A DNA stretch of 64,000 nucleotides, taken from the NCBI RefSeq assembly GCF_034263275.1, contig NZ_CP139559.1, positions 2,046,001-2,110,000 of the forward strand, read 5' to 3'. Position 1 is the first letter of the stretch; each line of letters starts with the position of its first letter. The DNA comes from Mucilaginibacter sp. cycad4. Its GTDB lineage: Bacteria; Bacteroidota; Bacteroidia; Sphingobacteriales; Sphingobacteriaceae. Shown piece after piece: positions 9,063 to 18,246 of the stretch. The notes under the pieces were generated by a model, which worked only from the letters and a program-made list of their open reading frames with translations, had not been told where the DNA came from and ran no database searches. The position numbers and the translations under genes are program-made.

Positions 9063-9163
9063 AACATTAAACGCTGCGCACACGGAGGCGGATTATAATC
9101 AACCCTATGTTTAACCATAAAACCGAAGCCTATGTAAACATCAAAGCCCCGAAAAACACAAAA

Positions 9164-9198
9164 ACCGGCAGGTAAATTCTCGCAAACCACCTGCCGGT
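9164..9198. terminator. Stem-loop after the first HmuY/lipoprotein block
   Basis: ACCGGCAGGT at 9164-9173 pairs perfectly with ACCTGCCGGT at 9189-9198 across a 15-nt loop. There is no T-run after it, so it is either a weak terminator or an RNA-stability element between the two halves of the heme run. Confidence 0.45.
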
Positions 9199-9311
9199 CA
9201 AGATCAATGCGCTTTATAAGACTTGTAAAACATTATCCTGGACGATAATGAAGGCCTTACAGCGTTCAACATGCGAATTAAATAAAAATTTAATTTAAAA
9301 ACACAATTACC

Positions 9312-9938
9312 ATGATTTCAATAATCAAAAACCTGTCAAAAACAGCTGTTGCTGTAATCACTGTATCAGTAATATTTTCATCTTGCCAAAAAAACAATAG
9401 CGATAGCGTAAAACCTTTGCCCGCTGCAAACCAAAGTGCAACAGTAACCGGCGTTACTACAACATTATTAACCGGTGACTATGGAAGCCCAACACCTGCA
9501 CCAGGCACATATGGCACAAAATATCTGAATATTGCCAATGGTGCACAGGACTCAACCGGTGCTATTACTTATCATTTAACTTTTACTTCAACAAATAACC
9601 TGGCAATGGCAGCAAAATCAGGCTATACACTCAAATATTTAAATACTACTAAAACACTTAATACTATTAACAACAGTGATTATACCGCTGCAACCACTGT
9701 ATCAACCACATTGGGGTTAAATACCTCTACCGATTCCCTTAATAACCCGGTTGGCGCAAACGGATGGTTAAATTACAACATCACTACCCATGCGGTAAAC
9801 TACACACATAATGTAGTATTGTTCCTTAGCACCGGAACCACCATTTATGCTTTCCAATGCTATGCTGCTGATGGCCAGGGTTCAGCTACGTTAAACAGGG
9901 GCCGTTACTGGTTCCGTAGAGGTACTTTGATCAATTAA
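9312..9938 (+). CDS. Divergent HmuY-like lipoprotein
   Basis: This 208-aa lipoprotein (FSSC, Cys25, then QKNN) has only weak HmuY resemblance. GANGWLNYNITTHAVNYTHN aligns in position and pattern with the GNGWYTYNxxxH segment of the clear HmuY proteins, and the end (TTIYAFQCYAADG...RGRYWFRRGTLIN) mimics their last two strands. The N-terminal half is very rich in Thr, Asn and Ser. It occupies the HmuY slot before a second copy of the 8094-type lipoprotein gene, which supports the assignment. Heme binding is not demonstrated by sequence. Confidence 0.62.
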   Translation: MISIIKNLSKTAVAVITVSVIFSSCQKNNSDSVKPLPAANQSATVTGVTTTLLTGDYGSPTPAPGTYGTKYLNIANGAQDSTGAITYHLTFTSTNNLAMAAKSGYTLKYLNTTKTLNTINNSDYTAATTVSTTLGLNTSTDSLNNPVGANGWLNYNITTHAVNYTHNVVLFLSTGTTIYAFQCYAADGQGSATLNRGRYWFRRGTLIN

Positions 9939-9965
9939 GTTAAAAGTCCTGTTGTAAATAACATC

Positions 9966-10012
9966 AAAGAGATAGTGCCTGGCCATCTGATCCGGGTCAG
10001 GTGCTTCTCTTT
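9966..10012 (+). terminator. Imperfect hairpin after the divergent HmuY-like gene
   Basis: AAAGAGA (9966-9972) pairs with TCTCTTT (10006-10012), and the arms continue inwards imperfectly through GTGCCTGGCC and GGTCAGGTGC. The A-rich entry and T-rich exit give the look of an intrinsic terminator or attenuator inside the operon. It may lower expression of the genes from 10034 onwards. Confidence 0.5.
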
Positions 10013-10033
10013 AATGATTATCACTATTAAAAA

Positions 10034-11041
10034 ATGATTAAAATCAAACCAATACTTTATTTATCTCTTGTCGTTTCGCTTTTGCTCTTGCTGGCCTCCT
10101 GTAAAAAAGAGTATGTAAAAACAGCATACAACAACGTAGAAGAATTTACCATTGCAGATTCCGCCGGAAATAAACTCAAAGCTTCCATTGTGGGCGACAG
10201 TATAAGGGTTTACTGGCCTCCGTTTCAAACTGTTCCTGTTAATGTTACGCCTCAAATTTCGGTTTCTTCGGGAGCCGGTATCAGTCCTGCATCGGGCACA
10301 AGTGTTGCCTTTAAAAGAGGAACTGCCTATACGGTTACTGCACAGGATGGCAGTAAAAAAACTTACTTTCTATTGCCGATGATCAATCAGCCTGCACTGG
10401 TTTTTGAAGTTGCTGCCGGTTATGAGTTTACCATACCTTATTTTTCAATACAGGGGCAATATTTTATTCCTGATACCAATCAAACTAAATTATACCTGGT
10501 CAATAGCGGCAATAAAAGCATTCCCCTTAGCTTGAAAAACGCTTCGAGGTTCAATTCTCTTGGCATTGTGGTCAACCTGCCTGTAGATGGCAGTATAGAT
10601 ACGGGTTTTTATAAGATAAAATTAGTAAGCGGGCAAAATATTATTACCAAAGGCCCTTATCATTTTGGCCGTCCTCAATTTTTGTCAAGCCTTGTTACCT
10701 GTACATTTAACGAAGCCGGAAAATCGCTTAAGGCCGGAAACGAAATAAGTTTCAACTATACATTTTCCAATTTAGCTAAAAAATACTTTACGGGTAAGTT
10801 CGTGAATGCACAGCTTTTGGTAAGGCCTCCAAACGGAGCAGATGATGGCTCTGAAGATCTCTTTTATGAAGTACCGCTTACCCGGCTAACCCAAAACGTA
10901 ATTCATTTTAAACTGCCGGATGACGTTTCAAATGGGAAGATCTCCCTGATCATATTGCCGTTTGAATTGGAAAACGGAGAGAGGCCGGCTGCATATGTAT
11001 GGGATGCCGCTACAGAACCTGCTACCTCTATTATAAATTAA
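10034..11041 (+). CDS. Surface lipoprotein of unknown function, architectural paralogue of the 8094 gene
   Basis: This 335-aa lipoprotein (LASC, Cys23, then KKE) has the same layout as the protein at 8094. An N-terminal beta-domain contains IRVYWPPFQTVPVNVTPQIS, SPASGTSVAFKRGTAYTVTA and QDGSKKTYFL, then come two longer beta-rich segments. The first domain is a recognisable DUF5018-like or cadherin-like repeat. It follows an HmuY-like gene and lies 12 nt before an S41-peptidase gene. Function is unknown; an outer-membrane accessory to heme uptake is a reasonable inference. Confidence 0.72.
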   Translation: MIKIKPILYLSLVVSLLLLLASCKKEYVKTAYNNVEEFTIADSAGNKLKASIVGDSIRVYWPPFQTVPVNVTPQISVSSGAGISPASGTSVAFKRGTAYTVTAQDGSKKTYFLLPMINQPALVFEVAAGYEFTIPYFSIQGQYFIPDTNQTKLYLVNSGNKSIPLSLKNASRFNSLGIVVNLPVDGSIDTGFYKIKLVSGQNIITKGPYHFGRPQFLSSLVTCTFNEAGKSLKAGNEISFNYTFSNLAKKYFTGKFVNAQLLVRPPNGADDGSEDLFYEVPLTRLTQNVIHFKLPDDVSNGKISLIILPFELENGERPAAYVWDAATEPATSIIN

Positions 11042-11053
11042 GGGAATCATAAA

Positions 11054-12313
11054 ATGCGGATATTAAAAGCTCTCGAAATTATAGTACTTGCTGCCGGTTT
11101 GTCGGCATGCAGAAAAAGTGCTGTTGTTACTCCTGAGCTTCCTGTTTCGCCAACTACAGGTACCCGCGCCCAGTTTACACTTGATTCTATTTATTTGTAT
11201 GCCAAACAAATTTACCTCTGGAGTGATGCATTACCATCATATGCTGCCTTTAATCCGAGGAAATACGCATCGGATTTGCAAGTATTGAACGCGTTTAATG
11301 CCGAACTTTTTGATTTATCGCAATTAAAGGTTAACCCGCAAACCAGTCTTAAATATGAGGAGCCGGTAACCCCGGGTTCGCCAAAATATTCATTCCTTAC
11401 GGAGCTGGGCAGTAACGGTTCGCTGGCTGCTGTCGGGGCTCCGGTATTGAATGCTGTGTTAAAAGATACAGTGGTTAGCAAAAATGTCGCCTATGTTGCG
11501 TTGGGCTCGTTTCCCCAATTAAATACTTGTAAGGACTTGCTTGATGCTGCGTTCGCTACGCTTAAAACCGCTAACCCCAGGCAGCTCGTAATTGACTTGA
11601 GGTACAACGGCGGCGGTTTTGTTGAAACAGCCGAGTATGTTGCCAACTTGATAGCACCATCAGCATTAAACGGAAAGGTGATGTTTTCTGAGCAATATAA
11701 TGCCTTGCTACAGGCATCAGGCGCTACCACACTTAAAAATCAAACTTACTATGACGCCAACGGCAATACGGTAATTTACAAAGGTCGTACGGCTACCCTG
11801 TCCGATGTTGACTACACCGAAGCGGGAAACACGCATCATTTCAATAAGCAAAGCGGTATGGAAACGGTAAAGGATATTTATTTCATAACCTCTGCTGCTA
11901 CTGCTTCGGCAAGTGAGTTGCTCATCAGCGCCCTGAAGCCTTATTTTAATGTGAAGCTTGTCGGCGGCACCACCTATGGAAAGCCCGTTGGTTTTTTCCC
12001 GGTTAAGATAGATGTGTACAATGTTTATTTATCAGGCTTCCTGATCCGTAACGCGCAGGGCTGGTCTGAATATTTTCAGGGGATCCCCGCAGATGTTGAA
12101 ATAACGCCGGAAGGAGGGCCTGTGCTGGGGGACCCTAATGAAGCCTGTTTGAGCGCTGTACTGGAGTTGATTAATGGTACGTCGTTAAGCACAGTGCAAC
12201 AACAGGCAAATAATAAAACGGTACAAATAGCTTCCGTATTTAAATCAAGTCCGGCTGGTAGCATAATAAAACAGGACGGAATGATCGAGAACAGATTAAA
12301 ACTAAAGAAATAA
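11054..12313 (+). CDS. S41-family peptidase lipoprotein
   Basis: This 419-aa lipoprotein (LSAC, Cys19) carries a C-terminal-processing-protease core: VIDLRYNGGG (179-188), TASASELL (283-290) with the expected nucleophilic serine, and VGGTTYGKP (303-311) with the likely catalytic lysine at 310. An N-terminal segment with YAKQIYLWSDALP (about 50-61) is typical of Bacteroidota S41 proteins, and I see no clear PDZ domain. It should be anchored in the periplasm or on the surface. Its place between heme lipoproteins and heme oxygenase suggests cleavage of hemoproteins or processing of receptor partners, which is inference. Confidence 0.83.
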   Translation: MRILKALEIIVLAAGLSACRKSAVVTPELPVSPTTGTRAQFTLDSIYLYAKQIYLWSDALPSYAAFNPRKYASDLQVLNAFNAELFDLSQLKVNPQTSLKYEEPVTPGSPKYSFLTELGSNGSLAAVGAPVLNAVLKDTVVSKNVAYVALGSFPQLNTCKDLLDAAFATLKTANPRQLVIDLRYNGGGFVETAEYVANLIAPSALNGKVMFSEQYNALLQASGATTLKNQTYYDANGNTVIYKGRTATLSDVDYTEAGNTHHFNKQSGMETVKDIYFITSAATASASELLISALKPYFNVKLVGGTTYGKPVGFFPVKIDVYNVYLSGFLIRNAQGWSEYFQGIPADVEITPEGGPVLGDPNEACLSAVLELINGTSLSTVQQQANNKTVQIASVFKSSPAGSIIKQDGMIENRLKLKK

Positions 12314-12355
12314 TTAATACACCAGGAGATAAACTCCTACATAAAAAAATGACAT

Positions 12356-12919
12356 ATGTTAAGCACAACTATTAAAGAGGCTACCAAAGAAGCCCATCAG
12401 CAATTAGAAAAAAAAGTAGTTCAGAAATTAAAAGCGATCCGCAGTAACCAGGATTATGCCGATTTACTGAGGCATTTTTATGCCTACTTCAATCACCTGG
12501 AAAAAGTAATTGCGCCTTTTATTACCGTTGATGTTTTACCGGATCATGCACAACGCAGAAATTCATCATTCCTTAAAAGCGATATAGAAGCATTGGGTGG
12601 AGATATCAACAGCCTGCCTGAAACAACAGTCCCTGAAATTAATAACCTGATCCAGGCGCTTGGCGCTTTGTACGTAATGGAAGGCTCCATTATGGGTGGA
12701 AGCATTATTGTACAGATGCTGGCCAAAGGCGGCATTACCGGGGGCGTATCGTTCTTTTCAGGTTACGGACCCGCAACCGGCCAAATGTGGGGTGCTTTTA
12801 TTTCGATATTGAATGCAAGCGCCGCCAACGATGAAGAAGAAACTACTGCTGCGCATACCGCAAATGATACATTTAATCACTTCGCTGCAGTGTTTGCCGA
12901 AACAAGAACAGCCGATTAA
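12356..12919 (+). CDS. Biliverdin-producing heme oxygenase
   Basis: This 187-aa cytoplasmic alpha-helical protein starts with TTIKEATKEAHQQLEK, where His14 is the expected proximal heme ligand. It also has LYVMEGSIMGGSIIVQML, the glycine-rich distal-helix motif of the HemO/BphO type. It would open the heme ring to biliverdin, CO and iron, using heme delivered by HmuTUV. It closes the rightward heme run, 42 nt after the S41 gene. No adjacent phytochrome is present, which argues for iron recovery rather than chromophore synthesis. Confidence 0.86.
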   Translation: MLSTTIKEATKEAHQQLEKKVVQKLKAIRSNQDYADLLRHFYAYFNHLEKVIAPFITVDVLPDHAQRRNSSFLKSDIEALGGDINSLPETTVPEINNLIQALGALYVMEGSIMGGSIIVQMLAKGGITGGVSFFSGYGPATGQMWGAFISILNASAANDEEETTAAHTANDTFNHFAAVFAETRTAD

Positions 12920-12989
12920 CGGATAACCGGCCGTTGCGCTGCATATTGGATATTAAACCCATTTTAAGTTTACCTGTATTGAAATTGTA

Positions 12990-13982
12990 ATGAAGATAAA
13001 GTCGAAGATTGAAGGTTTTGATGAATGGTTGTTTATTGAGGAACTGCCCGACGCTTATTCGCCCGGTTCACAGCTTTCAGAAAAACATATCTCGATAAAG
13101 CGCGAGCCTGTAAAAAAACTATTTTATTATCAGCTAAGCTCGGGTGGGTTGTTTTTGCTTCATTCCAATATGCAGTTTAATGAGCATGTACGCATCTTAT
13201 CGGAAGTGGAGGGCGAAACCATTACCTCGCAATTTATATTTTACGAATCGGGTAGCACGCCTCCAAAATTATTAAAGAAAGGCATTTATGGCAATAACCG
13301 CCACAATATTCGCTACATACCCTCATCAAAAGGCAAATATGAAGTTGTGCCCGATATGGAGTATAGCTACTTTTTAATGGTGCTTTCCAAAGAGTATTAT
13401 TTTCATTTGATCGACAGGCATGCCCTTATCCATTCATCATTTGTATCGGCCATTATGGAGGGTAAATACACATCACTTGCCGCACAGGACCTGGCCGTAA
13501 CTCCCGAAATGAAAAGGGTGATCACCGATATCTGCGAATGCAAAAAAACAGGTGAGCTTAAAAAGTTTTACACTGAATCAAAAGTTCTTGAACTGCTGAT
13601 GCTGCAGCTTGAGCAAATGCAGAAGCAAGGGGAGGACGAAAACAGTTTGCAGATAAAAACCGATGACCTTGAAAAGTTGTACCAGGCAAAGGAATTATTG
13701 GATAAAGTTTATGTTAACCCGCCAACCATAAAAAAACTCTCAAGGCTCATCAGCCTGAACGAATTTAAACTGAAGCAGGGTTTTAAAGCTTACTATGGTA
13801 CAACAATTTACGGATATATCACAAGATTAAGGATGGAAACCGCCAAAAAAATGATCATCGACGATCATAAAAGTATCGGCGAGGTATCTCATGCCATCGG
13901 TTTTAAACACCAGGCGCACTTAACAAGTGCCTTCAAAAAATATTACGGCATTTTGCCCAGCGAAGTGAAATTAACGGTGTAA
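12990..13982 (+). CDS. AraC-family transcriptional regulator, PchR-like
   Basis: This 330-aa regulator has an N-terminal ligand domain and a C-terminal AraC DNA-binding domain of about 100 residues containing TIKKLSRLISLNEFKLKQGF, then YGYITRLRMETAKKMI and IGEVSHAIGFKHQAHLTSAF. The N-terminal layout (FFYYQLSSG-like, NMQFNEHV) resembles the PchR type that controls iron and siderophore genes. It lies 70 nt downstream of heme oxygenase on the same strand and probably activates the heme island. Confidence 0.85.
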   Translation: MKIKSKIEGFDEWLFIEELPDAYSPGSQLSEKHISIKREPVKKLFYYQLSSGGLFLLHSNMQFNEHVRILSEVEGETITSQFIFYESGSTPPKLLKKGIYGNNRHNIRYIPSSKGKYEVVPDMEYSYFLMVLSKEYYFHLIDRHALIHSSFVSAIMEGKYTSLAAQDLAVTPEMKRVITDICECKKTGELKKFYTESKVLELLMLQLEQMQKQGEDENSLQIKTDDLEKLYQAKELLDKVYVNPPTIKKLSRLISLNEFKLKQGFKAYYGTTIYGYITRLRMETAKKMIIDDHKSIGEVSHAIGFKHQAHLTSAFKKYYGILPSEVKLTV

Positions 13983-14988
13983 CGCCGTCAGATATTGAAT
14001 ATTACATTGGGTAAGGACAAGTGATTGCTACCGACTGTTAGAGACATTTGGCATAAAAGCAGGATCGCAATTATTTAATTGTTATTATTTATTGTTTACG
14101 ATGATGTTGCGATATAATATTCTCTATTAAGATGTTGTCAGGATCGCAGGCTCCAGTTGATGACCAACTTGTGCAAGTTCATACCCAACACTTACCGGTC
14201 GCATATCACAAACCGTTTTGTAACGAGGTGATTTAGTTCAAGGTACTTTAATTCGTTAGGCGGTACTTTATATCCCATCAATGTGCCTGAGCAAGGCCAT
14301 AAAACCGCAAACGCCGCTTCAAAACAGTTCAGTTTTTGAAAATATTAAATTCGTTAGTCGCAGGATTACGCCGGATGATCTTCAACCGGATGTTAATAAA
14401 AAATATTTCAATCGGGATTTTGAGACCAAGGCCCACATACCTCCCAAATATCGCAAGTGAGAGGGCCTTGTATTTCCAAAATTCTGTAAATACGAATGAA
14501 GGTAATAGTCCGATCATTGTTATGAAAGAATATAAATGCCTGCGCTTTTGACATTTCATTTTCAGCGATTGCAAATATTAATGATTTGAAGTTAAGCAGA
14601 ATCGGCTGCCCGTTTTCGTTGCATATTTTAATATCAGCGAAAATCGGCTTATATAAAGATAATTTATAAAAAAGTAGGAAGCCCTCAGGAATTAAATTTG
14701 TAGGGCAGATGAAATACAGGCGTTTTAACGCACTTGTTCTGTCAATATAAAACAGCAGCTCACAAAGATTTTTTTAACTCATTTAACCGATAGCGCGGAT
14801 TGGATAAGCTATGCCCTTTGTTTGCGATGCCCTGTACCTAAACTGTTTTGAAATATTAAAAAAACCACTAAAAATGCAATACATGACATGAACAAAACAA
14901 ACAGGCGGATCCGCAATGAACCGAACGTTGCACCCGCACACATCACTAATATTTAGCAAACATTCAACGTACAATAAACCCCAAACAC
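13983..14988. other. 1-kb AT-rich gap without a convincing gene
   Basis: Two open frames stand out, neither with recognisable homology. A 59-codon ATG frame at 14281-14460 (+) has a hydrophilic stretch near SRRITPDDLQPDVNKKYFN. A stop-free minus frame spans 14408-14773 (about 121 codons) but has no ATG near its start. They overlap each other, so at most one can be real; either could be a relic. The last 200 bp should hold the susC promoter, but I could not place a -33/-7 pair. Confidence 0.4.
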
Positions 14989-17900
14989 ATGAGAAAACTT
15001 ATACTATACCTTATGCTGTGCTGCATATCCTGTAGTTTCCTTAACCCTGTTTACGCTCAAACTAATGGCGTTATAGTGCAGGGAAAGGTAAAAGATACAG
15101 AAGGAAAAGCAATAGCCGGCGCAACAGTCTCCGAAAAAGGAATTCCGGCCAACGGGACTGTAACTGACATGGAAGGCCGGTTTCAACTTAAACTTAAAGG
15201 CAATTCAAATACAATTATTATCAGTTTGATAGGTTACAAACGGATTGAAGCCAAAGCGGGCGACAAAAATACATCATATACGCTACAAGTGGATGAACAG
15301 TCATTAAACGATGTAGTTGTGGTTGGTTATCAAAGTCAAAGCAGGAGGGAAGTTACCGCAGCGGTATCATCGATAAAAGGCAAGGATATTGCCAACATAC
15401 CGCAAGCCAGCTTTGACCAGATGCTGCAGGGGCGGCTGCCCGGTGTGAGCGTGTTGTCAAGCACCGGTGAGTTAGGAGCGAAAACGAATATCGTTATCCG
15501 CGGATCAACCAATGTTGACTTTGGCAATGCCAATGGGGGCAATTCAGGCCCATTATATGTTATTGACGGGGTTATATTTGATGTAAACGCAATAGGAACA
15601 GCATATGGCAATAATAACCCGCTTGCATTAATTAACCCCGCCGATATTGAATCGATAGATGTATTGAAGGATGCATCGGCTGCCGCTATTTATGGTGCAA
15701 GAGGCGGTAATGGTGTCATTATCGTAAAAACAAAACAAGCCAAAAGAGGTAAGCCGCAGGTATCAATTTCGGCATTTGCAGGCGTAACAACGTCGCCTAA
15801 TTTAATTAAAGTTACCACCGGTGCGGCAGAACGCGCTTTAAAGCTAAAATTACTGCAAGGGCAGCTGGGTTATAATAACATACAGCAAGGCGTAATCCCG
15901 AGGGCATTAACAGATAGTTTAAATCCTGCTTTTAACAATGATGTAGACTGGCAGGGATTATTGATCAGGAAAACAACGGTAGTGAATAGCCAGAGTGCCG
16001 CTGTCGCGGGTTACGCTGGCACAACATCATACCGTTTATCGGTAAACCATTACAACGAGCAGGGTGTACTTAACGGTTATGGACTTGAAAAAATTACGCC
16101 TCATTTAAACCTTACCATCCAGCCGCTCAAAAAAATGTCTATCGCGGTTGACTTGTTGATGAGTTCACAAAGACAGAGCCATGGTGTAGGCGGCGCGGGC
16201 GCCTATTTGTTTACAGCCTGGAACTTTCCGAGCTCGTTGTTGCAGCTTAGTCCGGAGCAGGTTGCTGTTTACAGCGGGAAGACCCATTATTATGATGATA
16301 ACCGGACATTTACCATTGTTGGTTCGGTTCACCTGACAGATACTTTAGCAAAAAACCTGACATTCAACAGTACCTACGGGTCAACAAATTATACCGACAA
16401 ATACGATTATTTTTCGCCGCAGATACTTAATGGTACGTTGAACACCGCTTACAGTACCGTAAGCAGCAGCCCGTCATGGTCATTTGAAAACCTATTGCAA
16501 TACAACAAGGATTTTGGGAAACACCGGTTTGTTTTTGCAGTGGGCGCATCGTTGTACAGTTATGAAAATAATTATAATTACTCGTCTGCAGCAGGTATCA
16601 ATGTTTCAGGAATATACTCTGTGCAAACCGTACCTGCGGGTATCAACCTCAATACTAATACCAGCTATTCGCGTAAAACTACCGAATCATATTATGGCAG
16701 GCTTAATTATGATTATGCGGGCAAATACCTGTTTACGGCAAGTTTCCGGCGCGATGCTACGTCTATTTATAGTCCGCAGTACCGTTGGGGCACATTCCCG
16801 GCTATGGCTATCGGGTGGATAGCATCTGACGAGCCGTTTTTTACCCCGATAAAAAAAGTAGTTAACTTTTTAAAATTTAGGGCCAGTTACGGTATCGACG
16901 GTAAAGATCCCGGCCAGTGGTATTCAAAATACCAAACGCTGAGTACCGATGCCAGTAGTTTGGCAGGCACTAACGGAACGATTAACCCTAACGGTTATTT
17001 AGGTGGTTCCCCAAGCACGTATAATGGCACTACAGTAATTTCCCCTTTCCCGTATTATAACAACTTTTACAGTTTTGGGGTGAAATCAAGCAATAGCGTA
17101 CGTTGGGAAAAAGACCACCAGGTTGATTTCGGTGCAGATATGGAGCTGTTTAACAGCCGTGTTAATATAACTGTTGATTGGTACCAGAAAGATGCGAAAG
17201 ATGTATTTTTTTATAACGTGCCTGCGCAGGCCACAAGCGGTTATCAATACTACTCAGGGAATTATGTAGATATCCGTAACCATGGCCTCGAGTTTGCCGC
17301 AAACATCAACGTTATGGGGCCTAAATCTCCATTTAAATGGAATTTTAATTTTAATGTATCTATCAACCAAAACCTTGTCACCAAGCTGCCAAATAACAAT
17401 AGGGACTTTCTTTTTGGCGACTCATGGTTTTATAAAACCCTTACCCTTGGCGAGCCTTTATTCAGCTACAGGGTGTTTCATACCAACGGTGTTTACGCAA
17501 CCAATGCCGATGTGCCTTCAGACCCCACTACAGGTAGAAAAGAGACTTATTATGGAGTGCCGCTCCAGGCTGGCGACCCCAAATATGTTGACGTAAACGG
17601 CGATTATAATATTACCAATGATGATAAATACATTGCAGGTAACCCGAACCCTAAATATACAGGCGGGTTTGGCAGTTCCTTCAATTACAAACGTGTTACT
17701 TTGAGCTTTTTTGCCTCGTTTGTTGCGGGCAGGAAAATATTAAATGGTGCTTTATCTGATGCGCTTAATGGCACCCGCAATCTTGGCAGCTGGGGACCAG
17801 CAGCTGGCGTGGCAACCTTTACCAATACGCTTAACCAGTTTTGGCAGGTTCCCGGCGATCAGACAACTTACGCCCGCCTTGTTTACCCTAACGGTTCCCA

Positions 17901-18177
17901 AACTGATCCCTGGAATATCGGTACCGATTATTTTATAAGGGATGGCAGCTTTATCAAATTAAAGAACGTAACGCTTGGTTACGACCTGCCCGACAGGTGG
18001 CTTAAATCGTTGGGGCTTAAACGTGTTAATGTGTATGTAATGGGCGATAACCTGGCTATCTGGAAAAAGGCGAAAGATATAGCCGACCCCGAGTTAGTTG
18101 ATGCTACAACCGGTTCGTCAAATGTGATCTATCCAACTGCCGCAAAGTATACACTGGGTTTAAATATCGATCTGTAA
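14989..18177 (+). CDS. SusC/RagA-family TonB-linked outer-membrane protein
   Basis: This 1062-aa protein has a signal peptide ending near VYAQ and a carboxypeptidase-regulatory-like domain (about 28-115, VKDTEGKAIAGATVSEKG). The plug contains VVVVGYQSQSRREVTAAVSS, LQGRLPGVSV, GPLYVIDGV and IESIDVLKDASAAAIYGARG, followed by a barrel ending in YTLGLNIDL. It is the importer half of a SusCD pair with the next gene, bringing an oligosaccharide or other large nutrient across the outer membrane. No glycosidase is linked to this pair in the window, so the substrate is unknown. Confidence 0.95.
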   Translation: MRKLILYLMLCCISCSFLNPVYAQTNGVIVQGKVKDTEGKAIAGATVSEKGIPANGTVTDMEGRFQLKLKGNSNTIIISLIGYKRIEAKAGDKNTSYTLQVDEQSLNDVVVVGYQSQSRREVTAAVSSIKGKDIANIPQASFDQMLQGRLPGVSVLSSTGELGAKTNIVIRGSTNVDFGNANGGNSGPLYVIDGVIFDVNAIGTAYGNNNPLALINPADIESIDVLKDASAAAIYGARGGNGVIIVKTKQAKRGKPQVSISAFAGVTTSPNLIKVTTGAAERALKLKLLQGQLGYNNIQQGVIPRALTDSLNPAFNNDVDWQGLLIRKTTVVNSQSAAVAGYAGTTSYRLSVNHYNEQGVLNGYGLEKITPHLNLTIQPLKKMSIAVDLLMSSQRQSHGVGGAGAYLFTAWNFPSSLLQLSPEQVAVYSGKTHYYDDNRTFTIVGSVHLTDTLAKNLTFNSTYGSTNYTDKYDYFSPQILNGTLNTAYSTVSSSPSWSFENLLQYNKDFGKHRFVFAVGASLYSYENNYNYSSAAGINVSGIYSVQTVPAGINLNTNTSYSRKTTESYYGRLNYDYAGKYLFTASFRRDATSIYSPQYRWGTFPAMAIGWIASDEPFFTPIKKVVNFLKFRASYGIDGKDPGQWYSKYQTLSTDASSLAGTNGTINPNGYLGGSPSTYNGTTVISPFPYYNNFYSFGVKSSNSVRWEKDHQVDFGADMELFNSRVNITVDWYQKDAKDVFFYNVPAQATSGYQYYSGNYVDIRNHGLEFAANINVMGPKSPFKWNFNFNVSINQNLVTKLPNNNRDFLFGDSWFYKTLTLGEPLFSYRVFHTNGVYATNADVPSDPTTGRKETYYGVPLQAGDPKYVDVNGDYNITNDDKYIAGNPNPKYTGGFGSSFNYKRVTLSFFASFVAGRKILNGALSDALNGTRNLGSWGPAAGVATFTNTLNQFWQVPGDQTTYARLVYPNGSQTDPWNIGTDYFIRDGSFIKLKNVTLGYDLPDRWLKSLGLKRVNVYVMGDNLAIWKKAKDIADPELVDATTGSSNVIYPTAAKYTLGLNIDL

Positions 18178-18246
18178 GCCGGATTTAATTGGGGATTGTT
18201 CGCCAATCTCCTTAAGTCAAATCATTAAAATTAAACTAACGTGAAA

